A DNA stretch of 64,000 nt from Rhynchonema sp. JSB1_4 (taxonomy: Eukaryota; Nematoda; Chromadorea; Monhysterida; Xyalidae). Within the stretch, counting starts at the first letter, position 1; each line of letters begins with the position of its first letter. The translations under genes were made by a program, and so were the position numbers. Under the pieces are notes generated by a model. That model was not told the origin of the DNA, searched no databases, and saw nothing but the letters and a program-made list of their open reading frames with translations. The DNA lies in NCBI GenBank assembly GCA_030248065.1, contig JASAMV010008341.1:20161-84160 (forward strand). The letters are read 5' to 3'. Of this stretch, positions 39,901-47,820 are shown piece by piece.

Positions 39901-40635
39901 CGTCCAAAATGGCATTCTCTCCATGTTGTTATGCACCACGTATGTACCCATTTGTGCCGTACTGGACTGATTAGGGCCGTTAGGTGGACCTTTATTTTCT
40001 TCGTAATGAAACGGATTGCTGAACGATGCACTTGGAGATGGTCCATCTCGGGACAAATGAGATTCCTTGTGTGACTCTCTTGACGTGCTGAGCATGCCTG
40101 ATGACCATTTGTGTTTGTCCAACATTTCATACACTTCCGACAAATATGCTTCCCAGACTGATTTTTCTGAATGAAAATATTGTTCCAACTGTTTGTACCC
40201 TGGACTGTCTGGTGTTGGATTCGCTGCCTCAAAAAATCCCGCCTGCTCAGCTTTCTGTTCAGCGTCAGACACAATGTTGTCAATCCAATCTGTCCACCGT
40301 CTCATTTCAATGTCAAATTTATTCAGAGCAGTTTGAAAATACTCAATCATTCGCTTTGCCAGCCGTTTATGTTTTTGTAGCAACGAAAATGCGGCGGCGC
40401 TGTCCTTGGTTTCATCAAACTCATTTTGCAATGTGTCTTTGCTCGGAACTGGACAGGTGTTTCTCTCTTGCACGGCTTTTTCATACAAATTGATTAGCGA
40501 CTGCTTAAAAGTTTTTGCCGTGACTTTAGCGAATGGTCTGCTCTCTGATTTTTCGTCAGTAATTTCGGTTTTGGTACTCATGATCGTGACAAATATGTAT
40601 AGAATCAAGAATTGCAGTTTGAAATCCGAAAGCAT
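30913..40635 (-). CDS. Gag-Pol-Env polyprotein of the BEL/Pao element
   Basis: One frame of 3,240 codons; the likelier start is the Met at codon 19 (MSTKTE), after a spurious hydrophobic leader. Domains with approximate residues: gag with BEL-type FPSFWSEF (300-450); zinc knuckles, including CFICLQPNHQADKC (585-650); aspartic protease with DTC at its active site (about 780) and LLIGMDNLH; RT with LDVRKAYPSI and YVDN (1120-1260); RNase H with four acidic residues (CDGS, RQEL, LDST, SDMATR; 1410-1560); integrase with HHCC and DDE (VDYAGP, RTDNS, GAVERLV; 1740-1980). Env begins with a signal-like segment at about 2208. A Cys-rich Gn-like ectodomain ends in a membrane segment at about 2562. A second signal (about 2690) and a Cys-rich Gc-like (Phlebovirus G2) ectodomain follow, then a final anchor at about 3185 and a basic tail. 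No stop or frameshift separates the parts. Confidence 0.95.
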   Translation of the reverse strand: MLSDFKLQFLILYIFVTIMSTKTEITDEKSESRPFAKVTAKTFKQSLINLYEKAVQERNTCPVPSKDTLQNEFDETKDSAAAFSLLQKHKRLAKRMIEYFQTALNKFDIEMRRWTDWIDNIVSDAEQKAEQAGFFEAANPTPDSPGYKQLEQYFHSEKSVWEAYLSEVYEMLDKHKWSSGMLSTSRESHKESHLSRDGPSPSASFSNPFHYEENKGPPNGPNQSSTAQMGTYVVHNNMERMPFWTLDPDTTWPGQTPETAPAAHMNADGTAQGQNQVPYTSQPPMRTFVQYPILKPPSFDGRDILKFPSFWSEFSTWYHYNPAMDSTTKLGMLRACLVENSPARAVIDDVPSPNYKIAVDMLMERYGNKELLMHHMRTVLLTLQPIRSAGRSKNYTTDIDACYATLDKVRSMVWQLHLAGDESIEHWSIATKILSVFPKKIQLEVNKKLRIHDQTTSRVIFEINELVKHYALIEHQMLHQHKMFPSAKREVDTKFKQRRSRSTRVSNPNMEYTAMSTQYYAKGAETQPMQHSEQREKHDEYQPSKRSESFPRRKSPKGRKPIPFKRTVSPLKKQSGTPCVYCESKEHSHTGCTKITTVDARKQKLTEDGKCFICLQPNHQADKCAQRNQLLCRYRYCPKKINHHTSLCYKLEKDKQDRANKSARTVNMVMDLDLTDIDSEAETSDTSDDDMLKQLNMSDSQLESECDAISDLELQNSDSGSDNDGYHTSVDDDTGNTSDSRYSVMSTTTNKLETPATKTTETQSATMMLVEAKVENCDGQLQNQHTTCDTCANITIVTSRSVHQLGLPIQRGNGHLHINTIHSHQTDDKNDASAVTRMTIPNDTVRLTVHCEGKPPKTLTAVVLNDTSIGGPMEQAKISAGDEAFVRKRHPDIVIPASWTNNKKYVRPQLLIGMDNLHYFMDMSESMLSLPSGNVIWNTRLGPALVRIPQDDEFHQMVSDVTVAVTSTMFDTPPKINKMEIDVTGDLTKIGINPDVDKLDNEAAEAHFKANVKQIPTEEKGRYRMEVGIPPRQVLPHESRAPLPDNKQEVRCMTVRLIDRMRENPVMLNVYHQALEQFKEMGFTGKAPDVEMMIEKMMVHYLFHMPVHRPGHPTFEVRPVFHGSLKRSKHEPSLNDTLLRGDVQLTPIDVWLVKLRGKAVFVTLDVRKAYPSIAVNDEAKSLMRFFWLESLEPGAKLIEMWFERLSFGIVSAPWLLQRCIHWVLDKCACHICKELKTAFYVDNLLYVAETREQAIAMYEHVWPLFWQTASFYLYEAFSSDEVVRAHIRPELHVKDLNKTKLLGMRYNSFTDTLKLPKPKKRVHKDIYDKRDTWSLMNQGYDPLNISLPAQIKLRRFVQTAWPKGAEWEDKLTKEQSTELNHIIEELEPLYEMEFPRFFGSQPRKGKSTLIVFCDGSPIASAAVLYIRTETDEGVVVTFVCAKVHLNSVDSPQTVPRQELIACYLGMKLILLTREALNMPDLEAIVLLDSTIVLFWLTSTDRLLKAFVANRKLQINSVTHTSFCYVPSEHNISDMATRPTKVNDFLASDWMNGPKWLKQNQSEWPTQEVPYMTTDDEEISTAEERKVPLTSPSTRPRKHYTAKGGSSSPVIMTSVKYNRKYERVTGVASNFTELLKNKDSLQFMFILRVVVIMLRFVQIKVWNKLSIESKSKHVTMTPWMKSIESRGPIRPHELQTAHDALLKADQRLHIADVVHSLYKITALPWITKFGLFLDERGVVRCSNRNLEYAQCSNDVRYPYFLPRDGYFATAVMQYYHRTLNHQSARWLVNHLNHYWMPKARAFINSVISHCVLCQKQRSKPFAAPPAAPLPPERHEPGTFERVFVDYAGPMKVRDNIAGVIRKVWLVLYCCFFTRYLWIDVVNDQSTEAFINCFRRFTSKMGLVSTVVRTDNSTTFVLASKFMDWVKKQSSSDSIDENRFTRYLSSRMFNWEFATPNAPHRQGAVERLVGLVKQTMKPTLGRALVTYDEFVTLAYELTAFVNLRPLTAISEKIGEWTAIRPVDLVMTKPFVAFPDIRTNNTDGQNDSQSNQKATELEKLKKAYVQKVQLGNLLRKRFQNDYLTDLRSRTNAKIGKPRHAMSIPKAGQLVQVKVDQLPRGKWPVAQIEQVLPSTTDKQERTAMIRLPSGQITSRATHFLYPLEVEANSSEQVNTHNQLHVKYAHIQNKQQSANEPSNKTKNKVTFKSPVATVMLIVVLLAKIPMCETIACPDAWTSKDMSPVLAAQPCDSDGVVIFRNENDGTYCDKEVHCQINDSVPKHLNNKGQCVQQTPECTCPEKWMTQCAHTEQAPSKLTKNMITVLDSAQPNYCQVQQDDNNAVIHEQCEETSQLTLINQILTWDNVSRYVDELHIVENKKNVSHNAFECLGKSDAASSGTKEYCDVNKDCSATYSTKYCYYSGGMALYASVKNVLVPIRGYGVRKLQVHSFKNNPSVIEVSDSKLSVECTNRGVLHINVNIESTVTMIKICASVYCYSITPPHTKTQDFALTPEVVTGNDYQITAEIYVLGVLMKQQSLVCSGVSVCAHIEPYSMQYVTNPQCMSPIVLVLIIACLFLSGVCSIYCCSRTVYYTLRIAQICCAALCKCSMLTLNWTQRKAIKYQPLSSNDTEHLSPMPPTTASDIEMANALGPSTSKHSFSVTSGKSTHKSETGRPSNNKRSRLTKQLARSTLLCFIFCLCVQEAYGCADSVVVATNLNTCETSRNGTRQTKICKQKTHTELVLVPKTQKSCLILQEPDKTPLITLSVELVKANLECTPTKSYYTRSFTFKVVSSRRCPLAGSCSGRTCDSVLTNDIVNELANSECSQVVGHSFCQYSSYKSGCFLRSSKPCMFFRHCPKTSNNDVYTVQSCTEFKLKVSLRLNLTTPTDSTQDTVTLTPGAPQTVFQYYTVTLTGGIANTHVSLAGKSFMENADGKTIMLPMSPPGQPQVSLLGFLQCSDVVSAEKLDKYGCSYPEKSCSCGPASNKVKCSCRKHVLERLFNNNEYLLPKVTGGLTITRADSGAIHAEMTQYAAMRVHVSTKRFKVVQEVKIDTCTVSASRIQGCYNCNVGGKITVTCSTTYFETHATAYCADHTFTFGCAPKSTITDITLLMHEANVNITCDVRCVASRTSMLITGKLHYTPVSQISGSKKAHVHNIIPHDDKTNWNWFKGLDLFSWLKDIFKHGRLVILGLLIAVGVIVCCCYGGPLIHAKMKRTVKRMIRKRVKHKRTSAWRERVAEWQQNL
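32481..32492 (+). repeat. GTGATGTTTCAC 12-mer, site 5
   Basis: Exact copy inside the envelope coding region of the BEL element, where it encodes ETS on the minus strand (CETSRNGT context). Confidence 0.7.
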
Positions 40636-41192
40636 TGGAATTGCACTTTAGCGATCAAAATGTGTCACGAATATGTCTGTACACATGCAGTTATGAGCGA
40701 GTAACGTCAAACGTTAGGCCTTCACTTTTTGGTTACAATGCCAAACGATAACTGCCAGGCCCAATATTCAATATATTATGAATTTGAAATATTCAAAATT
40801 GTGATCAATGAAACGTTTTTTTTTTTTCAATTAACCGAATATCTAAATACCGTAAAATCGTAACTTCATGAACACGTATGTGGTACAAATGAATCAAATA
40901 TTCTGTACACGAGCGTCCCACGTTCCACTCGGAATGACGGATCAATCAAGTTGTCGTGACCCTCGCTTGATCGTAGACGATTGGATCACGTGCACACTGT
41001 CGACCTTGCCCCGATCGATCAGTAGATGGTCGCATACGCCGTCAAACTCCAGTAGACGTGGACGCACACCCGTTGTAGCGTAAAAGTACCACTGAAAGAT
41101 GTTGAAACGCCACCAACACGGGTTTTGGTTAATTCACCGAATATATATAATAGATTAGCACTGGGGCCCAACGAAAAGGCCAAAAAACCAAT

Positions 41193-41210
41193 TAAAAGTG
41201 ACGATCACCA
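41193..41210 (-). promoter_or_regulatory. Candidate primer-binding site of the BEL element
   Basis: On the minus strand, TGGTGATCGTCACTTTT starts 8 nt after the 5' LTR. TGG matches the CCA end of a tRNA. The priming tRNA is not identified. Confidence 0.55.
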
Positions 41211-41218
41211 GAAATAGT

Positions 41219-41610
41219 TGTGTAGCTCTGTTCTCGTTACAAGTGCGACTCTGCCATGTGTTGCCTCATGTGGTTGTTGTTGTTGTTGTGTTGAAGCATC
41301 AGCTAGTCAACATTGCAGCAACGACCGTTTAGTCGGCAGAATCACGCAAGTAGGTTGGTAACGAGTGAAACAACATGCACCAGCAGCAATCAACCCAGGT
41401 TGTACAAATGTACGTTCCCATCGTCTCAATTGAAATGAACATGCAAATCCCTTTATCTGAATAGTTCGATGATACCAGTTTCTTTCATTCTTCTTTTCCA
41501 TTCAATTGGAAACCGCTTCTTTCAAGTTCTTTCCCAGTCGTTTCCTTTCATTTCGAGATCACCCACTCGATCTCATCCTTCTTTTGTTCACCTTGGCTGA
41601 AAGCCACACA
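41219..41610 (-). repeat. 5' LTR of the BEL element
   Basis: 392 bp, identical by eye to 28732-29123. In element orientation it starts TGTGTGGC and ends GCTACACA. It should hold the promoter for the genomic RNA, though no clear TATA box stands out. Confidence 0.95.
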
Positions 41611-41615
41611 GAGAT

Positions 41616-41709
41616 GAAGAAGGAGGGAAGCACAAACTTCTCCACGCCCAGCTACCACCTGAGCGCCCAGTGGGGCAACAGATGGCTAAACACCAGGCCA
41701 CCTTGCTAG
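41616..41709 (+). pseudogene. Right part of the older coding fragment split by the BEL element
   Basis: Continues the frame interrupted at 28731 through the target site and stops at TAG (41707-41709). Composition (..YHLSAQWGNRW) looks protein-coding. Confidence 0.5.
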
Positions 41710-41783
41710 ATCAGGGACTCCCCTTGATAAATTAGGGTTAAGCACATGTCTCCTTGAAATTTGCAAAAATCAGGCAACAACAG

Positions 41784-41853
41784 GTGTTATAACTGAAAAA
41801 GTTATAACACATGAATAATAACACACGTGTTATAACTGAAAAAGTTATAACAC
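41784..41853. repeat. Duplicated perfect hairpin
   Basis: GTGTTATAAC-TGAAAAA-GTTATAACAC occurs at 41784-41810 and again at 41827-41853, each a perfect 10-bp stem with the same loop. Confidence 0.85.
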
Positions 41854-41901
41854 ATGAACTTGGTGGTCTTAGGTAATTATAGCACTTTAAGAACCTTGTA
41901 A

Positions 41902-42142
41902 TTGTCCCCTCGATAGTCGAATGGTTAAAGCGTTAGACTCACAGCCCAACGCCTCAAGTTCGATACCGCGCAGCGGACACATTAGCCTGATGACGACAGC
42001 AGGATCCGATGTCGAAACGTCGCAATCTCGCCCCACCAGGCGACTTACCCTAACCCAACAGCCCTCGTCAGATCTACCCCCAGTGGCTGGCAATAAGACC
42101 ACAACAAATTTTTCGCAAAAAAGTGATGATATTGTAGATACA
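41902..42142 (+). mobile_element. tRNA-derived SINE, copy 2
   Basis: A-box-like TAGTCGAATGG at 41914-41924 and B-box AGTTCGATACC at 41957-41967, spaced as in a tRNA gene. The same body and tail as copy 1 follow, but the right half of the tail hairpin is mutated (AGATCT in place of AGGGCT). Confidence 0.8.
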
Positions 42143-42279
42143 TGAGACACAGTATGCATGTAACGTACCTGTGGTACTTCGATACCACACTCCATCGGCG
42201 AACTCAAAGATCAGATATAAATGTACGAGCGATTCAGCCGCCGGACAAGTGTTTCTGCAGCTTAATGAATGCTATATAT

Positions 42280-42465
42280 GGAAACACCCTTCATAAGTGG
42301 TGTGCGCATAGGCAAAGTCACGAAAGTTACTTATAAATTAACTCGCATTTGTTTACGTTTTGTTGCGCGTTTTTGCGACAAATTTGTCTAATTTTCATCG
42401 TATCTAAGACTCAAACAAATTTCAAAAAAAATATTTGTTCAAACTTCTTTTCCAGCCCTGCGTCG
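42280..42465. mobile_element. Fragment of hAT MITE family
   Basis: Similar to the right half of the element at 8874 (CACCCTTCATAA.., GTCACGAAAGTTACTT, TTCCAGCCCTG end). The left end is missing. Confidence 0.5.
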
Positions 42466-42920
42466 GCGCAGGTGCACTCCCATCTATGACCATAATTCGC
42501 GGAGCCTCTATACCTACTTCAATCAGTTGATTGTTTTCAGGAAACATAACACACAAGCAACACTATAGACTACGTACTAAGGAGCAATAATGAATCCGGT
42601 CAACGGCTACACGAGAATGTATGAGAAAGGCGCAGACAGGTTTGTGCTGTTTTGCTGCAGCAAGTGATTTTTTACCCGAGCCGTAAGATGTGCTCGTGGT
42701 GCTTTTCGGAGGTCAATTGGCCGTAGTGTTCGCACCGACTAAGACCGGCACCTCGCTCGTCTGTGAAAACAGGCCAAAAAATGTAAAGCTGTCACATTTT
42801 GGGGGTACGTTTTGGTGCTTTCCCACTGATGATGACCCATCCTACTTTTGTTCGCGCGGCAAGCGCTGTTTTGCGAGAGCGATATGATCTACTCTCTTCT
42901 TCTTGTGTGGGCGTGGACTT

Positions 42921-42945
42921 CACACTGACGATGTCCTGATGCACC
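42921..42945 (-). repeat. Dispersed 33-bp motif, site 6
   Basis: GGTGCATCAGGACATCGTCA then GTGTG; 75 bp before the possible exon at 43020. Confidence 0.75.
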
Positions 42946-43019
42946 GTGCCCGTCTGTGAAAACAGTGTGCGAACCTCACTGCCGTTCTGTTAAATCACCG
43001 TTAACCATATTCCACTTTT

Positions 43020-43219
43020 AGCCCATCGGTGGGTCGTCGTCGCACGCGTTGGTCGTGTCGTGCCGCGAGCAAACAGTCGATCTGTCAGACGCACACGCCG
43101 TTCATGTCGCGTAAACGCGTGCCGTTACTCAAGATCCATTGGCCCACCGTCCATCATGACGTCACTGAGGAGACACGCGACTCGACGGAGTCCATTAATG
43201 TCACCGCCACTGGGGAGGT
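43020..43219 (+). CDS. Possible exon upstream of the RGS exon
   Basis: An acceptor (CCACTTTTAG) and a donor (GAG|GTGAAT) bound an open frame with balanced composition (..SRKRVPLLKIHWPTVHHDV). Its end is phase 0, whereas the RGS exon needs phase 1, so another exon must intervene or the border differs. Confidence 0.35.
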
Positions 43220-43730
43220 GAATAAAAATGGCGATTCACGCAGGTATATGTACATACATATCTATGTATGTAGGTACTGTAGGTATGCACATGCTGATTG
43301 ATTTCTCCCTGGTTGGTCCACAAACTGATCGGATGATCGGACGTGCTTTAGTCATGTGACCCTTCATCCAACGTAACCACATATATACAGCCTTGCATTT
43401 CGAGTTTTACTGATGCCGCCTGACCAACATAAATGTTCTCCAGTTTGCGGTCAGGAAGCAGTTTTTTCGCCTGTCGAAATTTGTAAATATTTTGAAACAT
43501 CCCATGCAAAAAGCAGTCGCGTGAGCAAGACATATCCGATTACTATATTTGACTCCGGCCGAAGTGTCGATTATGGTTACCCATGGGAACAAGAATATTG
43601 AATGATACACCATATAAAGGTCTGCTAAATTATTACGGTAAAACTGTCCGAGTTCTTGTTCTAGGTGTTCTCAGCACACATTGAATGTTAGCAATGTGTT
43701 CCCACAAACGCGCTCAAAGTAGTAGAACAA

Positions 43731-43742
43731 GTGAAACATCAC
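43731..43742 (-). repeat. GTGATGTTTCAC 12-mer, site 6
   Basis: Exact copy between the possible exon at 43020 and the RGS exon. Confidence 0.8.
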
Positions 43743-44377
43743 CATCAGCAGGTCATCAACGCAATCATCCAAACGTGGCAGTATGCCCAACATCAAAGCA
43801 CTACTCTCACCGAGCACTTGGGCATTCTACAACTCTATACGAAGGCGTAGCGCGGATTGTGCGTTGATCTTGGGTATGTGGGGGTCGCTCCAAGTTGCAT
43901 GCCGGCTTCATGAGCAATCTGGTCAGATCCTTCAAATTTTTGACTGATATGTAGCGATACCAAACTTGGTGACCGGATCGGAAGATTATTTACTGGAGGC
44001 ACTAATTTCGACCAATTTAAAAGTTGTTCCCCGAGCTAAAATGAATAACTTTTGAGCTGGTTGAAATTTGTAGCTCCGGTAAATCTCTTGATATGCTTTT
44101 ATGCGAAAATCACACGTGACCAAGGCGTCTGATGCGAGCAATCCGATCACCAAGTTTGGAATCGTTCATAGTTTCGACCAGTATAAGTGCCTGTACATGA
44201 CCGTCGAGTAACAACGCTAGGTGCTGCTCAAGCTGTTGGTAATGTCATGACACCGCAGAGTTGGCCACATGGAATTTTCCGACACCGTCTGAAAAGGGCT
44301 GCGACCATTCCGGCGGCATTCAACTTCCGTCTAGAGGGCCTTCGATTAAAGAGATAACAGAACGTTGCTGGTTTCAG

Positions 44378-44706
44378 ACAGCGAATCACCACAGATCGAC
44401 CGTATCCCATTTCACGATTTCATCAAGAACCCACTGGCACGTCGCGCGTTCGAAACGCATCTGGAGCGTGCACTGGCTGGCGAAAATCTGCTGTTTCTGA
44501 ATGCCTGCGACGAACTACGATGTGGACCGCAGCCATTGACCGATCCCGAAAACTATGCGCGCCTGGCGCGGGATATTTTCGCAGATTTCATCGCTGAAGA
44601 CTCGGAATTCGAGGTTAATATTGATTCTGGAACCAAAACGCTCATCAAACAGTCGGTGGACGATGGGAAATTCAATGTCGATCTGTTTGCTGAGGCGGAG
44701 AAACAG
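44378..44706 (+). CDS. RGS-domain exon (regulator of G-protein signalling)
   Basis: The exon runs from acceptor GGTTTCAG to donor CAG|GTTATT and encodes most of an RGS fold: FHDFIKNPLARRAFETHLER, then ENLLFLNACDELR, a variable loop, ARDIFADFIAE, then VNIDSGTKTLIKQ and LFAEAEKQ. The final helix (the usual DSxPRF..S segment) must be in a later exon that I could not place. RGS domains speed GTP hydrolysis by G-alpha and act downstream of receptors such as the one at 12037. The subfamily is unassigned. Sure of the domain, unsure of the complete gene. Confidence 0.75.
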
Positions 44707-44791
44707 GTTATTATTCTGGGGTGCATTTGAATCTGGGTCGTGCAGCAACGTGCGTTTTGATTGCCAGCTCAGTCATGGTATGCAGATGGGC

Positions 44792-44825
44792 GGCGCACCA
44801 GGCCGCATCATCAGTGCGAATGCAC
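44792..44825 (+). repeat. Dispersed 33-bp motif, site 7
   Basis: GGCGCACCAGGCCGCATCAT then CAGTGCGAATGCAC; 86 bp after the RGS exon. Confidence 0.8.
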
Positions 44826-46379
44826 TAGATGGGTACGTGACCCCAGACTGGAACACCACGACAGTCCGTGTGGGTAAATCAAATCTGGTTTCTAGTTCAG
44901 GAAATTCTGGTGCCACATCAACAGGTAATATCAGTTAATGAAATGGCTGTGGAGGCTCGGTCCAATGCCCAAATTTAAACTTGCGCAATAGCCTTTCGTG
45001 CTACAGAATGCGAGCAGCAATTATTCCCTAAAAACTGTCCAATGGGAGTGGATGCCATAGAACTGAAGCGGAAAAAGAGCGAAAACAATTGCATGATTTA
45101 ATTGCTCACTGAGAAAACTTAATTCAACGACACAAATAAACAGTTTTGTTCTGAAAATTCATTGGTGTTTCAGGTGTTACTAATGCTGGAACGTGATTGT
45201 TACCCGAGATTCATGTTGACGCCCGAATACAAACAGTTGAGTCAGCAGATCACTCTCAAACAGTCGCTACCTTCGTTGGACAGATTGCTGGAGTAATGTT
45301 TCGTTTGATTCTCTTTTTTTATCTTTTGGGAACCATAAGTTGCAGTCGGGTAAATTATATAATCGTTGCGTGCTCGACTTTGAAACAACTTCAATTAACA
45401 CTGTGAGCCTATTTTGTGTTTCGGGCTCTGCTGATGATAATACGTCGTTTTCACGTGATATGTATTTCCGTCAACTGCTCTGTTGTACATGCATGCATCT
45501 TGTGGAATTCTGGATGGAATAAATGTTTTTTAGTCATGTAACTAGTTTTTGAACGCCGGTTAACTTTCCACAAAGGGACTCCAGCCACATTTCCATGATT
45601 GCCAAATGAAAGCACGTCATAATAAGAAGTTTCAAAACGCCCTGCTAAGAATAAACCCATACACATATGCTATGAAAACTGAATTTCCTGAAAGTTTCTA
45701 AGAAAACAAAACCAACCGCTGAAAGATGCGAACTTCTGATAAACGCATGTGAATGAAGTATGGGTGCGGAACGCTTTCTGGTTTCCGCATTTTCAATTGT
45801 TGCTGTGTTCTGACGCACGACGGTACGATGGGCTCATTTTGAACTTTTTTTGAATAAAATAAAGAAAAGTAGCAACAGGGGTTCGTAGGAACTTGTGGCG
45901 CACAATTTCAGCAACGGGCGTTAAAAAAATTTACCCAATAATATCTAACGCTGCTTATCAGTTTTCTTCAGCGAACGGATGCTTCTTTGGCCGCATTCAA
46001 GAAAGTCAATCACTATTGCCACCAAAACTCGGTTTGGTTGTTGCAACAGGTAAATAAAGTCACGTGACTAGCCTAAGCACGTTGAGGTGCACTATTGGGC
46101 AATATGTATGTCGGCATGTCGGGAAACCTTCGTAATAATGTACAGTAGGTATAGTGCCAATTTTTTTAAAAGGTTTGAAATCTGCAATTCTGCAATTTCG
46201 TCTGCAATTGCGCTCACAGTACGTTCACGAATACGGCCGACTATCACACGCGTCGATCACACACCACTGAGTCGCGGATTGGAGTTCAAACTTAAAAACG
46301 GCCACACGTGCGACGCGCGTATATGAGAAAGGGTAGGATGCCTGATGGTCCCACTCGCTCAAGAGGAGCGGATAGTCTG

Positions 46380-46600
46380 TGTACCAAGGGCGTCGCATGA
46401 TCCCACAGAGGTCGGAAGTCCGCCTCTTTGACGGAGGAACTGGGACTACCCGTAGCCCATCATTTTGGGACCACCAGTCCTTCTTCTAGGGAAACTGGGA
46501 CCATTCGTCGCCCTCTGATTTGGGACGATCCGACCCTAGAGGGAGACTGGGACCATCCGTTACTTTGCCCAGCTTTACGCCAAATGCGACGGATGGTCAC
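46380..46600. repeat. Degenerate GGGACCAT minisatellite-like segment
   Basis: Repeated CTGGGACCATCCGT / GGGACCACCAGTC / GGGACGATCCG modules at about 50-60 bp spacing, much diverged. Confidence 0.5.
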
Positions 46601-47709
46601 ATAATCTTAGAAAGGGCACACGTGCGTAACACCAGCAGGCACACACGTCAGAAATTGCCTCCCCCCACTGACACTTTGCTCATGTGAAAAAAAACGCCAA
46701 AAGGTTCCAGCACCGATTAGTCTTCAGTTCAGAAATACAACTCGAACGAACCTGTAATTGAACATCGGACCCGAGTGTCCGAAATCTGACCCCGCGTTAG
46801 GACAGCTGAAGGGTGCTTCTTGACTGGCGCGCGCTTTGCAACAAGTGGCCCTAATAAGACCGTGGTGGTGCACCTTCATGTGTATTGTATGTATACATAT
46901 GGATTGCGGAAGGTGCGCCTCAAATTGAATTTAAAGCACGCGCAGGGTTCACTTCAACCTCGCATGCATAAAGGTGTACCTATATACTTTTCTGTTCTTG
47001 CTTTCAATCCAGAATATTGGTACCGTAGATTTGAGCGTGTCGCAAGTTTTATGCGCGCAGCGATGGCGAGAAATTTCGCTGCGACCTCACAGCCCGATCA
47101 CATAATACATGCTCATACACACGACACCAATGTTCTCCAACCGTTCACAAAGTTCACAGGGACCTTCACTTCCAAAATGTACCGTGAGGTTACAGGGTCA
47201 ATTTGAGCGCGTTATGATTGTTCAGGCCAATATGCGTGTGAAAAGGTGCCATAAGGTCATGAAGCAGTTTCACGTTCATTTGAGATCTATCACGGCGCTA
47301 TGTATATGTATGTATTTCCAACCATAATATTCGTTTGACTCTTTTAGGCTCGGCGCAGGCTCGCACGCATGCACATATAAGCGGTCGCAGGGGCAGGCTC
47401 ATGAGGCCTGCAGGCGCAAACCTGCAAGCTCAACAGATGCATGGCTGAGCTTGCTTGTTTTTTGCGTCAACATTTTTTGTCTTTCTGCGATATTTATGCT
47501 TTTTCGAAATTTCGGTGTTCCCAAAAAATGTTCACCGAACGCGGAAATATTCTTTCGTGCGCCGGTTTCCGTGTTTAACCTACAAGTATGCTGATGGTCA
47601 AGCAAACTTTGGAACAGTTTGTCCTTATTTTAGTTCTTTAGGTCCAATATTTGGTTAGCCTGGGCTTCTGGTTGGGCTTCGGCTTCGGCTGTGACGATAA
47701 ACGCCATAT

Positions 47710-47820
47710 GCAGATGAACGTCGCACAATCTTGGACACCATTTTATCCTCCCAAGGATTTTTATACCGTTCTATTAGGTCGAAAGGGTTAGTATTGCGAT
47801 TGCACGACGTTCATCTGCAG
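47710..47820. mobile_element. Very short inverted-repeat element
   Basis: GCAGATGAACGTCGCACAATC at the left pairs with GATTGCACGACGTTCATCTGC at the right; 111 bp in total. Confidence 0.55.

Larger units (their letters stand above)
28732..41610 (-). mobile_element. Complete BEL/Pao retrovirus-like element with phlebovirus-type envelope
   Basis: 12,879 bp, bounded by identical 392-bp LTRs and the 5-bp target duplication GAGAT (28727-28731, 41611-41615). Minus-strand order: 5' LTR, primer-binding site, one continuous gag-protease-RT-RNaseH-integrase-envelope frame, then about 1.8 kb before the 3' LTR. That last part carries genes on the opposite strand. Identical LTRs and an unbroken frame show a very recent insertion. 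I see no obvious purine tract before the 3' LTR, which is unusual. Confidence 0.95.

Noticed and set aside
28820..41501. Two identical 64-codon frames at 28820-29014 and 41307-41501
   Set aside because: They lie within the two LTRs and are identical only because the LTRs are.
41904..41980. A functional tRNA gene
   Set aside because: A and B boxes are present, but the cloverleaf is poor and the sequence continues into a SINE body shared with a second copy.
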